Source of the DNA: an uncultured Bacilli bacterium | Lineage (GTDB): Bacteria; Bacillota_I; Bacilli_A; RF39; UBA660 | NCBI GenBank assembly: GCA_947625315.1 | Contig: CANQOE010000057.1 | Coordinates: 1 to 7,492 of the forward strand | Length of the DNA: 7,492 bases | Direction: 5' to 3' | Shown: one piece after another, positions 1 through 5,850 of the stretch | Numbering within the stretch: the first letter of the stretch is position 1 | Layout of the letters: every line of letters begins with the position of its first letter | Notes under the pieces: generated by a model | What the model saw: the letters and a program-made list of their open reading frames with translations, nothing else | The model's database searches: none | Told to the model about the DNA's origin: nothing | Program-made: the position numbers and the translations under genes

Positions 1-111
1 AAATAATAATACATGTAAATTAATAAAAAGGATTGCATATGGATATAGAAACTTTAATAATTTTAAAGCTAAAATACTAATAATTACAAATATATTTAGA
101 AAAACTAAAAA

Positions 112-135
112 GATGATGAATTTTACTTCATCACC
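112..135 (-). terminator. Possible second terminator downstream of the beta-helix surface gene
   Basis: Arms at 112-120 and 127-135 form a 9-bp stem on the minus strand (one G-U pair) around a 6-nt loop. The minus strand then continues into T-rich sequence (five T, AG, then four T) at 101-111. It lies about 30 nt beyond a stronger terminator, so it could be a backup terminator for the same gene. It could also end an unseen minus-strand transcript. On the plus strand no T-run follows, so it would not terminate plus-strand transcription. Confidence 0.45.
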
Positions 136-160
136 CCTTAATGTTTAAGAACCTGTAAAT

Positions 161-186
161 AAAAAAGAGTGAAATTAATCACTCTT
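161..186 (-). terminator. Rho-independent terminator of the beta-helix surface gene
   Basis: A perfect 8-bp stem (165-172 with 179-186, AAGAGTGA/TCACTCTT) closes a 6-nt loop. On the minus strand it is followed by a run of T (161-164, continuous with the T-rich end of the stem). It begins 8 nt after the TAA stop at 195-197. This is a classic intrinsic terminator for the gene at 195-2003. Confidence 0.85.
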
Positions 187-194
187 GAACTAAA

Positions 195-2003
195 TTAGTT
201 CTTTTTATAATAAGTTTTATTTAGAGAAACACCCATAATTCCTAAACCAACAACCCCAGCTAAAACATATACAACAGCATGATCACCAGTTGGAAGATTA
301 TTATCTGGTTCATCATCTTTATCAGCTTGTTCTTTTAATACAGCAACTATACTCATGTCTTCCTCAATTACTGTAGTTAATTCTAATTTTTTACCAGTAG
401 CATCTTGAAATTCTAAAATATCTTTACCTTTACTAGTTAAATAATTAAATACATCTTGTAAAGTTTGACCCTTATTAGCAGGAACTTCTATTTTTTCATC
501 ACCTATTGTAACAGTTACAGTAAATAAAGATTTTTCATAATAAACAGTAACTATAATATCTTCATCAGGCATTGTAAATTTATTATCTTCACTAACTTCT
601 ATAACTTTTCCACTTGTAGTTTTAACTTCAATTTTACTTACAGCATAACCTGCTTTAGGTTCAACCGTTAAAGTAATTTCATCATCAACGAAAACTTTTG
701 AATTATTGCCACCAATTGTAACAGTACCATAATTTTCACTTAATTCACCAGCTGCTGCACCATTAAATGATTCTTGTAAAGTAATGTTTCTTGGAGTACC
801 AACTTTACCATCTTCTCTTTGAACTTTATTAGTAGCTAAGTAAGCAGCTATAATTCCAGTTGTTTTATTTTCACCAGTAGCTTCAAAAGTACCTCCTTGA
901 ATAAATTTATTAAATACGGTATCATCATTATCTTCAATAGAAATTGCTCCTTCTTTACCAATAAATGTACCATCAACAATTTTAATTGAATTAACTGCAT
1001 GTTCACCATTTGCTTTAGCTATAATAGCCATAGGTTTAGCTTCACTAGTATTGCCTTCATATAAAGCAAAACCATTTGTACTTGTAAAAGTACCATCTTT
1101 AATTGTTAAATCAACTTGACCATTTTTTTCAGTATAAGTATTAGTAATACTTAAAGCAGCACCTGTAAATTCTGGTCCACTAGGATTTGCTTGAGCTTCA
1201 CCAGTAAAAGACCCATTAGCAGTAAAAATACCATCTTCAATTGTTATTTTACCAGCTTTAATACCAAAAGCTTCAGTACCCTCAAAAGTGCCACCTTCAA
1301 TGTTCCATATTCCATAACCAGCAGCATATAATGCTTGTCTTGTTGAAGAAACTTTTGCTCCATCATAAATATTAATTACTGGAGCATTAGTGCTTTGAAC
1401 TATTTTACCATTAACAGTAATACCATCACCTTTATAAGTCGTTTTTTGATTAATAATAGTACCATATACATTTAAAGTAGCACCATCCGCCGCAGTTTTA
1501 GCTCCATCTACTCGACCAACAGCAACAGTACCTATAACTTTTGAATCTTTATCAATTGTTACAACCGTTTTAGTTTCATCATTAGCATCAGCGCCTTCAA
1601 CTGTTAATGTAGCAATATTATCATCTTTTTTACTTTCCAATGTCGCATTTTCAAGAGTTAATGTTGAACCAGTTGTTGCAACGACATTGATACTTCTATC
1701 TTCTCTATTAATTGTACCATTTTGAATTGTTAAAACTGCATCCTTATAAACATCAATTCGGTGTCCAACTAATGTTATAGTTTGATTTCCTAAATCTAAT
1801 GTTTTTTCTCCTTTAACAACTATGTCATTACCTAGTGTTTCATCTAAAGCTCCCGTAACTTCACAAGTTGCTTCTTCAGTTTGTTCTAAGCATGTTTTTA
1901 AATCGCTCCATTTCGTAACATTTTGTGCATTTACAACTCCAGTTAGCCAGAATGAACTGGCTGTCAATGCCATAACCCCCATCAATTTTTTGAATTTTTT
2001 CAT
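195..2003 (-). CDS. Secreted beta-helix-like surface protein with InlB-type repeat and variant cell-wall sorting signal
   Basis: This 602-residue exported protein probably stays attached to the cell surface; its ligand or substrate is unknown. Residues 1-26 are a signal peptide (lysine-rich start, hydrophobic core, likely cleavage after VNA). Roughly 55-420 is a repetitive region of short beta-strand units rich in 'GTF/GGTF/DGTF' turns, typical of right-handed parallel beta-helix (pectate-lyase-like) adhesins. No catalytic residues can be assigned. Residues ~423-489 match the divergent InlB B-repeat / bacterial repeat domain (GYAVSKIEV, then FTMPDEDI). Residues ~490-562 look like a second small beta-grasp-type repeat. 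The C-terminus has NLPTGD (569-574), a hydrophobic span (~576-594) and a Lys-rich tail, the architecture of a sortase signal, although the motif is LPTG rather than LPxTG. Cys38 and Cys47 could form a disulfide. ATG has a good AAAGGAGA site about 7 nt upstream and its own promoter. It is monocistronic between a promoter and a terminator. Confidence 0.88.
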   Translation of the reverse strand: MKKFKKLMGVMALTASSFWLTGVVNAQNVTKWSDLKTCLEQTEEATCEVTGALDETLGNDIVVKGEKTLDLGNQTITLVGHRIDVYKDAVLTIQNGTINREDRSINVVATTGSTLTLENATLESKKDDNIATLTVEGADANDETKTVVTIDKDSKVIGTVAVGRVDGAKTAADGATLNVYGTIINQKTTYKGDGITVNGKIVQSTNAPVINIYDGAKVSSTRQALYAAGYGIWNIEGGTFEGTEAFGIKAGKITIEDGIFTANGSFTGEAQANPSGPEFTGAALSITNTYTEKNGQVDLTIKDGTFTSTNGFALYEGNTSEAKPMAIIAKANGEHAVNSIKIVDGTFIGKEGAISIEDNDDTVFNKFIQGGTFEATGENKTTGIIAAYLATNKVQREDGKVGTPRNITLQESFNGAAAGELSENYGTVTIGGNNSKVFVDDEITLTVEPKAGYAVSKIEVKTTSGKVIEVSEDNKFTMPDEDIIVTVYYEKSLFTVTVTIGDEKIEVPANKGQTLQDVFNYLTSKGKDILEFQDATGKKLELTTVIEEDMSIVAVLKEQADKDDEPDNNLPTGDHAVVYVLAGVVGLGIMGVSLNKTYYKKN

Positions 2004-2026
2004 GTTTCTCTCTCCTTTATGTACTT

Positions 2027-2055
2027 ATCATATCATAGACACTTTAATATGTCAA
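2027..2055 (-). promoter_or_regulatory. Strong sigma-A type promoter of the beta-helix surface gene
   Basis: On the minus strand a perfect TTGACA -35 box (2050-2055) and TATGAT -10 box (2027-2032) are separated by 17 nt. The expected transcription start near 2020 gives a leader of only about 17 nt, almost entirely the ribosome-binding site. The near-consensus match suggests high, mostly constitutive expression unless a regulator binds the repeats just upstream. Confidence 0.85.
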
Positions 2056-2060
2056 TATTT

Positions 2061-2083
2061 TGCAAATGCAAAATGTAAATGCA
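2061..2083. repeat. Tandem near-identical 10-mers upstream of a -35 box
   Basis: TGCAAATGCA (2061-2070) and TGTAAATGCA (2074-2083) are direct repeats differing at one base with a 13-bp period. A weaker, shortened copy may follow at 2084-2092 (CGTAAAGCA). They sit 5 bp upstream of the -35 box of the surface-protein promoter, where an activator site or UP-like element would be. The function is inference; the repeat itself is directly visible. Confidence 0.5.
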
Positions 2084-2114
2084 CGTAAAGCAAGAGTAAA
2101 GTAGTATACAAAGC

Positions 2115-2774
2115 TTATTTAATTAATAAATTAAGTAAATTTAAAAATTTATCCATAAACATAAATACTAAAGTTAAACTTCCAACTAAGAATGGTCCAA
2201 AGGGAACTTCTTTATCTCTATTTAAAATAATTGAAGCAAGAGCATATGGTAAAGCGAGTAAACTAGAAAGTATGGTAGCTATTAATCCTAATCTAATTCC
2301 TAAAATAATTCCTATAACACCGGCTAGTTTAATATCTCCACCCCCTAAGGCTTCTCTTTTAAAAAGTTTTTTCCCAATAAAAGCAATAACTAGCATAAAC
2401 AAAAAGAGTACTAAACCTCCTAATAAAGCTAACAACATTGTTTTAAAATCAAAGTAATACCATTTTAATATCAAAACTAAAATACCGGCGATTAATAAAG
2501 GACTATCTAATATAATCATATATTTAAAATCACTGACAAATATAATAATTAATAAAGCAAAAACAATTAGAGTTGTAAAAAACTCATAACTTATTCCATA
2601 TTCATAAAAACTAATTAAAAAAACTAACGAATTAACAATGGCAATAAAAAGATTTAAAATCCATGAATTATATTTAACTGCTTTAACTTCTGGTAATAAT
2701 GCTGGTATTCTCTCGCCTACTGCAGCATAAATAAGCCCTAATCCAAAACCAATTAAAAATAATATTATAATCAT
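2115..2774 (-). CDS. Prepilin peptidase (A24 family, PilD/ComC-like), short cysteine-free form
   Basis: This 219-residue integral membrane aspartyl protease would cleave the leader of type IV prepilins or pseudopilins at the cytoplasmic membrane face. The two family catalytic aspartates are visible: Asp82 in the SDFKYMIILD segment and Asp147 in GGGDIKL. The first segment (FGLGLIYAAVGERIP) is a remnant of the usual N-terminal signature. The cytoplasmic Zn-binding CxxC domain between the first two membrane segments of PilD/ComC is missing. The protein has no cysteine at all, so the N-methyltransferase half is probably lost. The rest is about seven hydrophobic segments. The start ATG has an AGGAGA site that overlaps the TAG stop of the upstream platform gene (9-nt gap), so translation is probably coupled and the two genes form an operon. 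No terminator is evident after the stop at 2115-2117. Confidence 0.9.
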   Translation of the reverse strand: MIIILFLIGFGLGLIYAAVGERIPALLPEVKAVKYNSWILNLFIAIVNSLVFLISFYEYGISYEFFTTLIVFALLIIIFVSDFKYMIILDSPLLIAGILVLILKWYYFDFKTMLLALLGGLVLFLFMLVIAFIGKKLFKREALGGGDIKLAGVIGIILGIRLGLIATILSSLLALPYALASIILNRDKEVPFGPFLVGSLTLVFMFMDKFLNLLNLLIK

Positions 2775-2783
2775 TTGTTTCTC

Positions 2784-4202
2784 CTATCTAATTTGCCCAT
2801 ATAAACTAAACATTGGAATAACGACTGCTAAAATTATTATACCCACGATTATGGCTAAAATAACTATCATTATTGGTTCTAAAAAACTTTTTAAATTTTT
2901 AATTCTTGATTCATGTAAACTACTATAATACTCGGCAACTTTATTCATCATTAAAGCTAATTCTCCTGTTTGTTCCCCAGTAGATATCATATAATAAGCG
3001 ACCCTTGGAACATACCATTTATTTAAAAATGATTTAGATATTTTTTCGCCACTAGCAATATTATGCAAAGTTTCTTTCATTAAATCTTTATAAACTTCAT
3101 TATTAGTTATATTCGTTAAAATATTAAAAGAAGTCGTAATATCAACACTATTATGTAATAAAGAAGCAAATGTTTTCGTAAATATAGTTAATTCATGATA
3201 TATAAATATATTGCCAAAGAAAGGTATTTTCATGCCTATTGTTTGAATAGCTTTCTTAACTTTCCTATTTTTCTTATATAAGAATAATAAACTTAAAACA
3301 ATTATTAAAGCTCCTAAAATAATCATATTAATATTCGTTGTTATAAAATGACTTATATTGACAATAGTCAAAGTAAAGCCTGTTACTTCAATTCCCGCTT
3401 TATTATAGACATTTATAAATTCCGGAATAACATAAAGCATAATAAATGTTAAAACCGCAATGGCAAAAACTAATAATAGAGTAGGATAAATTATAGCACT
3501 AAGCATTTCTTTACGTGTTTTATCAATTTGCGTATAATAATCCGCCATTTCATCTAATACTCTAATTAAATCACCACTAGCTTCGGCACTAGCAATCATA
3601 TTGACTAATATCATTGGAAATACGGGACTTAAACTTGCTAAAGCACTACTAAAAGATTCTCCTAAAGTTAATTCATATAATAAATAGCGATAAATACTAT
3701 TTTTCATTTTATCGTTTTTAGTTTCTTCAACCATTAATTTTAAAGTATCATTTAAAGTTATACCTGCCTTTAAATAAGTAGAAACTTGGGTTAACCAAAA
3801 TATTAAATCTTTATTACTCATTGCTTTAAGTTGTCTAAAACCAATGGAATCTAAAAAATTTTTGAAAATATCTACTTTAACATTAATAACTTTAATATCT
3901 TCCATGGCTAAGAAATTAATTAAACTAACTTTGTTATTAGCCAGTATTTCTCCTTTAACTTTAACTCCATCTTTAATTCCAATATATTTATAATATTTCT
4001 TTTTATTTATTCTTTTTTTTATATTAATATCTTCTATATTTTGCATTCTAGTTTGATTATTTTTAGTCGTCATTAATTCGATAATATCTTTAAAGCAATC
4101 ACAAAAAACATATTTTACCCCAATTAAAATATGTTCAATAAAGTCTGCAATATATCTAAATACTTTCATAAATATACTATCTTTATTAACTTCCGCCCTC
4201 AT
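2784..4202 (-). CDS. Type IV pilus / type II secretion inner-membrane platform protein (PilC/GspF-like)
   Basis: This is a polytopic membrane platform that would couple an assembly ATPase to pilus or pseudopilus growth. Counting from the upstream in-frame ATG at 4209-4211, a PilC-type N-domain appears at ~72-115 (YYKYIGIKDGVKVKGEI). Two T2SSF domains follow at ~135-262 and ~337-468, each with the family Gly-Glu/Ala-x-Ser/Thr-Gly signature (ASAEASGDL near 207-215, STGEQTGEL near 410-418). Membrane spans lie near 240-262, 295-312 and 447-468. I place the start at the second ATG (4200-4202), giving 472 residues, because AGGA at 4213-4216 is only 1 nt from the first ATG but about 10 nt from the second. 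The predicted transcription start near 4218 also fits. A basic extension of about 65 residues precedes the N-domain, with a Cys-Asp-Cys. It is followed directly by the prepilin peptidase gene. No PilB ATPase or pilin is nearby. ComGB is an alternative name, but the PilC-type N-domain argues for PilC/GspF. Confidence 0.88.
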   Translation of the reverse strand: MRAEVNKDSIFMKVFRYIADFIEHILIGVKYVFCDCFKDIIELMTTKNNQTRMQNIEDINIKKRINKKKYYKYIGIKDGVKVKGEILANNKVSLINFLAMEDIKVINVKVDIFKNFLDSIGFRQLKAMSNKDLIFWLTQVSTYLKAGITLNDTLKLMVEETKNDKMKNSIYRYLLYELTLGESFSSALASLSPVFPMILVNMIASAEASGDLIRVLDEMADYYTQIDKTRKEMLSAIIYPTLLLVFAIAVLTFIMLYVIPEFINVYNKAGIEVTGFTLTIVNISHFITTNINMIILGALIIVLSLLFLYKKNRKVKKAIQTIGMKIPFFGNIFIYHELTIFTKTFASLLHNSVDITTSFNILTNITNNEVYKDLMKETLHNIASGEKISKSFLNKWYVPRVAYYMISTGEQTGELALMMNKVAEYYSSLHESRIKNLKSFLEPIMIVILAIIVGIIILAVVIPMFSLYGQIR

Positions 4203-4224
4203 TTTTATCATATCCTACAAAAAA

Positions 4225-4233
4225 ATTATATCA
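4225..4233 (-). promoter_or_regulatory. Extended -10 promoter of the pilC-like/prepilin peptidase operon
   Basis: The minus strand carries TGATATAAT (4225-4233): a consensus TATAAT with the TGn extension. The hexamer 17 nt upstream matches the -35 consensus poorly (TTTTAA), so the extended -10 probably carries promoter strength. A transcription start near 4218 leaves about 16 nt to the ATG at 4202. It lies between the khpA terminator and the platform gene. Confidence 0.7.
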
Positions 4234-4275
4234 TATATTTTAAAGTATTAAAAGTCTATTTTCTAATTTTAACAT

Positions 4276-4299
4276 AAAAAAAGAGCTCTTGCCCTTTTT
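4276..4299 (-). terminator. Rho-independent terminator of rpsP-khpA, overlapping the khpA stop
   Basis: On the minus strand AAAAAGGGC (4291-4299) pairs with GCTCTTTTT (4278-4286) across an AAGA tetraloop: nine pairs, one of them G-U. The T-run spans 4276-4282. The upstream arm includes the last two bases of the khpA TAA stop (4298-4300), so there is effectively no 3' UTR. It separates the ribosomal operon from the pilus-type operon. Confidence 0.85.
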
Positions 4300-4543
4300 A
4301 GAAAGAATCAATGTTTATTTTTACTTTTTTTAAACCATTGACATAACTATAAGCATTAATAATTGTTCTTAAAGCTTTAGCATTACGACCTTGATAACCT
4401 ATTAAAGCTGGCATATCACTATTAGCGACTAAAACTTCAACAATTGTTGTTTCTTCATCACCTAAAAAACTGGAAACTTTAACCATATCGCTTTCTTTAA
4501 CTAAACTTTTAACTAAAAAAGTTGTAAATTCTGTTATATCCAT
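4298..4543 (-). CDS. khpA: KH-domain RNA-binding protein KhpA (YlqC family)
   Basis: This 81-residue single type-II KH-domain protein has the normal size for KhpA/YlqC, an RNA-binding partner of KhpB/Jag in Gram-positive bacteria, linked there to cell-size control and translation. The RNA-binding GxxG loop is GYQG at residues 49-52, inside IGYQGRNAKALRTII, which matches the family pattern closely. Its ATG (4541-4543) directly abuts the TAG stop of rpsP (4544-4546). I see no Shine-Dalgarno sequence in the last codons of rpsP, so initiation is probably by ribosomes that have just terminated. The neighbour rpsP is the standard Gram-positive partner. The rimM-trmD-rplS genes that often follow are absent; a terminator follows at once. 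Confidence 0.93.
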   Translation of the reverse strand: MDITEFTTFLVKSLVKESDMVKVSSFLGDEETTIVEVLVANSDMPALIGYQGRNAKALRTIINAYSYVNGLKKVKINIDSF

Positions 4544-4813
4544 CTATTTTACTTTTTTAGCTTCAGCATACTTAGTCATGATGCCTTTTTTAGATAAAAG
4601 ACTTCTTACTGTATCTGTTGGAATAGCTCCATTATTTAACCATTTTAAAGTTAATTCTTCATTAATCGTAACTTCTCCATCTTTAATAGGATTATAAGTT
4701 CCAATGCTTTCGATAAAACGTCCATCTCTTGGAAAACGAGAATCGGCGGCCACAATACGATAAAAAGGTTTTTGTTTAGCACCCATTCTCTTTAATCTTA
4801 ATTTAACTGCCAT
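4544..4813 (-). CDS. rpsP: 30S ribosomal protein S16
   Basis: This 89-residue protein is the expected length for bS16, a primary binder of the 5' domain of 16S rRNA in 30S assembly. Visible family motifs are VKLRLKRMG at the N-terminus, FYRIVAADSR (17-26) and RDGRFIESIGTYNP (29-42). LKWLNNGAIPTDTVRSLL covers the C-terminal half. ATG at 4811-4813 has a strong AAGGAGGA site about 8 nt upstream and a near-consensus promoter. It is the first gene of a dicistron with khpA. In Bacillus-type genomes it commonly lies with ffh, rimM and trmD; none is seen here. Confidence 0.98.
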   Translation of the reverse strand: MAVKLRLKRMGAKQKPFYRIVAADSRFPRDGRFIESIGTYNPIKDGEVTINEELTLKWLNNGAIPTDTVRSLLSKKGIMTKYAEAKKVK

Positions 4814-4837
4814 AAGCTTTTCCTCCTTCGTTACTTC

Positions 4838-4866
4838 ATTCTAACATAAACTTAATATAATGTCAA
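4838..4866 (-). promoter_or_regulatory. Strong sigma-A promoter of rpsP-khpA
   Basis: On the minus strand a consensus TTGACA (4861-4866) is followed by a 17-nt spacer and TAGAAT (4838-4843), with a TGn extension before the -10. The transcription start should be near 4831, giving an 18-nt leader. The -35 box forms part of an inverted repeat just after the cotE stop. Confidence 0.87.
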
Positions 4867-4881
4867 CTATTTTTGGTTGAC
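4862..4881. repeat. Inverted repeat abutting the cotE stop and containing most of the rpsP -35 box
   Basis: GTCAAC (4862-4867) and GTTGAC (4876-4881) are perfect 6-bp arms around an 8-nt spacer. In the cotE transcript the hairpin would begin right after the TAA (4882-4884), but no T-run follows, so as a terminator it would be weak. Five of the six -35 bases of rpsP lie in one arm. It could be a weak cotE 3' stem-loop, a protein-binding site, or chance. Confidence 0.45.
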
Positions 4882-5409
4882 TTAATTCAAATATTCCGTA
4901 TTAACTTCATTAATCGCAGCATTTTCTTCTTCATCTAAATCTTCAATAACTTCATAATCATCAGCATCATCTTCGACACTTACTTTAATCATAGTATTAC
5001 CGACAATTTCAACCCCTAATTCTTTTTCAACACTTAAATTTACTTCCCCATTATTAATTTTAACTTCTGTTACTGTTGGTTGATTTAAACTTCTAACTAT
5101 AATTTCACTTGAATCATTTAATTTTGCTCCATCTTTTAAATTGACATGCAACTTATCAGTATAGCTAAACTTTTTAGTAGTAACTGCAGTTTTAGTATCA
5201 TTATTATAAGAATACCAAACATTTACATCAAAAGTTCCATTAACTAAAACAACCCCATTAGCATTACTACCTTCAAAAGTATGATTAATTACCCAACAAC
5301 CTAAAACTGTATTAGGAGTTTCTTCAGGCTTAATCACAAATTTGGAAATACTATTTTTCTTAGCTTTACCCACCACCGCTTTCGTAACTATCTCTTTAAA
5401 ACTGGCCAT
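4882..5409 (-). CDS. cotE: Outer spore coat protein CotE
   Basis: CotE is the morphogenetic protein that oligomerises around the forespore on the mother-cell side and recruits outer-coat proteins in Bacillus. This 175-residue protein is close to the usual ~180. It shows the family landmarks in order: FKEIVTKAVVGKAKK (4-18), VLGCWVINH (35-43), FDVNVWYSYNNDTKT (60-74), IIVRSLNQPTVTEV in the middle, and a strongly acidic C-terminal tail (~145-175), as in B. subtilis CotE. The ATG at 5407-5409 has a strong GAGGAGG site. The upstream sequence fits mother-cell sporulation promoters, which matches known cotE control by sigma-E and sigma-K in B. subtilis. It is monocistronic and divergent from the HIT gene. 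It is direct evidence that this lineage forms, or recently formed, endospores. Confidence 0.93.
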   Translation of the reverse strand: MASFKEIVTKAVVGKAKKNSISKFVIKPEETPNTVLGCWVINHTFEGSNANGVVLVNGTFDVNVWYSYNNDTKTAVTTKKFSYTDKLHVNLKDGAKLNDSSEIIVRSLNQPTVTEVKINNGEVNLSVEKELGVEIVGNTMIKVSVEDDADDYEVIEDLDEEENAAINEVNTEYLN

Positions 5410-5427
5410 TTTACTCCTCCTCTAATT

Positions 5428-5457
5428 TAATGTATGCTTTAATCTTGAGAAAAGTAC
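5428..5457 (-). promoter_or_regulatory. Candidate sporulation (sigma-E / sigma-K type) promoter of cotE
   Basis: The minus strand reads CATACATTA at 5428-5436, matching both the sigma-E -10 (CATACAnT) and the sigma-K -10 (CATAnnnTA). Fourteen nt upstream is GTACTTT (5451-5457), a partial (4/7) sigma-E -35; its AC is also positioned for a sigma-K -35. No good sigma-A promoter is seen. The expected start near 5422 gives a leader of about 13 nt. Consensus sequences are from B. subtilis; the assignment here is inference. Confidence 0.65.
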
Positions 5458-5495
5458 CCAATTTTAAAATTTAACTAGTAAATTATTTAATTCTT

Positions 5496-5504
5496 TGTTA
5501 TAAT
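5496..5504 (+). promoter_or_regulatory. Extended -10 promoter of the HIT gene
   Basis: TGTTATAAT (5496-5504) is a consensus -10 with TGn extension. The sequence 17 nt upstream is a poor -35. The expected start near 5511 coincides with the GGTGAT ribosome-binding site, so the leader would be only about 10 nt. It is divergent from the cotE promoter. Confidence 0.75.
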
Positions 5505-5520
5505 TAATTTGGTGATAAAA

Positions 5521-5850
5521 ATGGATTGTATATTTTGTAAAATAGCTCAAAAAGAAATACCTTCAACTATTCTATACGAAGATGATTTAGTAATGGTTAT
5601 TAAAGATGTAAATCCCGTAGTTAAAAATCATTCTTTAGTCATTCCTAAAAAGCATTATGAAGATTATTTAGAAATGGATCCAAACTTAGCTCAACATATG
5701 ATACAAGTAGCTCAAGAAATTGGTCCTAAATTAATGCAAGAAATAAAGGCTAAAAGTTTAACTCTTTTAATCAATTATGGTGATGATCAAAAAGTAAAAC
5801 ATTTACATCTTCATCTATTACCCAATTTTAGTAAAAGAAAACAGTCTTAG
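5521..5850 (+). CDS. HIT-family (histidine triad) nucleotide-binding protein, short form
   Basis: HIT proteins hydrolyse or transfer nucleotidyl groups, for example on adenosine phosphoramidates, in the cytoplasm. This 109-residue protein has the Hint-type N-terminus MDCIFCKI, whose CxxC (Cys3, Cys6) is part of a Zn site in many relatives. It also has NPVVKNHSLVIPKKHY, NYGDDQ, and the catalytic triad HLHLH at 94-98 (H-phi-H-phi-H-phi-phi), with the middle His expected to be the nucleophile. It is shorter than the common 135-140, stopping soon after the triad and lacking most of the usual C-terminal tail. I chose the ATG at 5521 over upstream TTG/GTG codons because GGTGAT (5511-5516) pairs with the 16S end at ideal spacing and MDCIFC is the usual family start. 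It ends inside a terminator hairpin. Confidence 0.92.
   Translation: MDCIFCKIAQKEIPSTILYEDDLVMVIKDVNPVVKNHSLVIPKKHYEDYLEMDPNLAQHMIQVAQEIGPKLMQEIKAKSLTLLINYGDDQKVKHLHLHLLPNFSKRKQS

Noticed and set aside
39..80. A 13-codon plus-strand frame after an AAAAGGA-like site
   Set aside because: Very short and AT-rich, with no recognisable product and no promoter; chance is the better explanation.
1822..2088. Plus-strand 88-codon frame over the 5' end of the beta-helix gene
   Set aside because: Antisense to a signal-peptide-coding region and promoter with clear minus-strand signals; no family match.
4203..4211. First ATG of the PilC-like gene
   Set aside because: It lies 1 nt after AGGA and about 7 nt from the predicted transcription start; the next in-frame ATG has workable spacing. 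The difference is three residues.
5509..5520. TTG or GTG start for the HIT protein, adding one to four residues
   Set aside because: The GTG and TTG overlap the ribosome-binding site GGTGAT, and the usual family start MDCIFC begins at the ATG at 5521.
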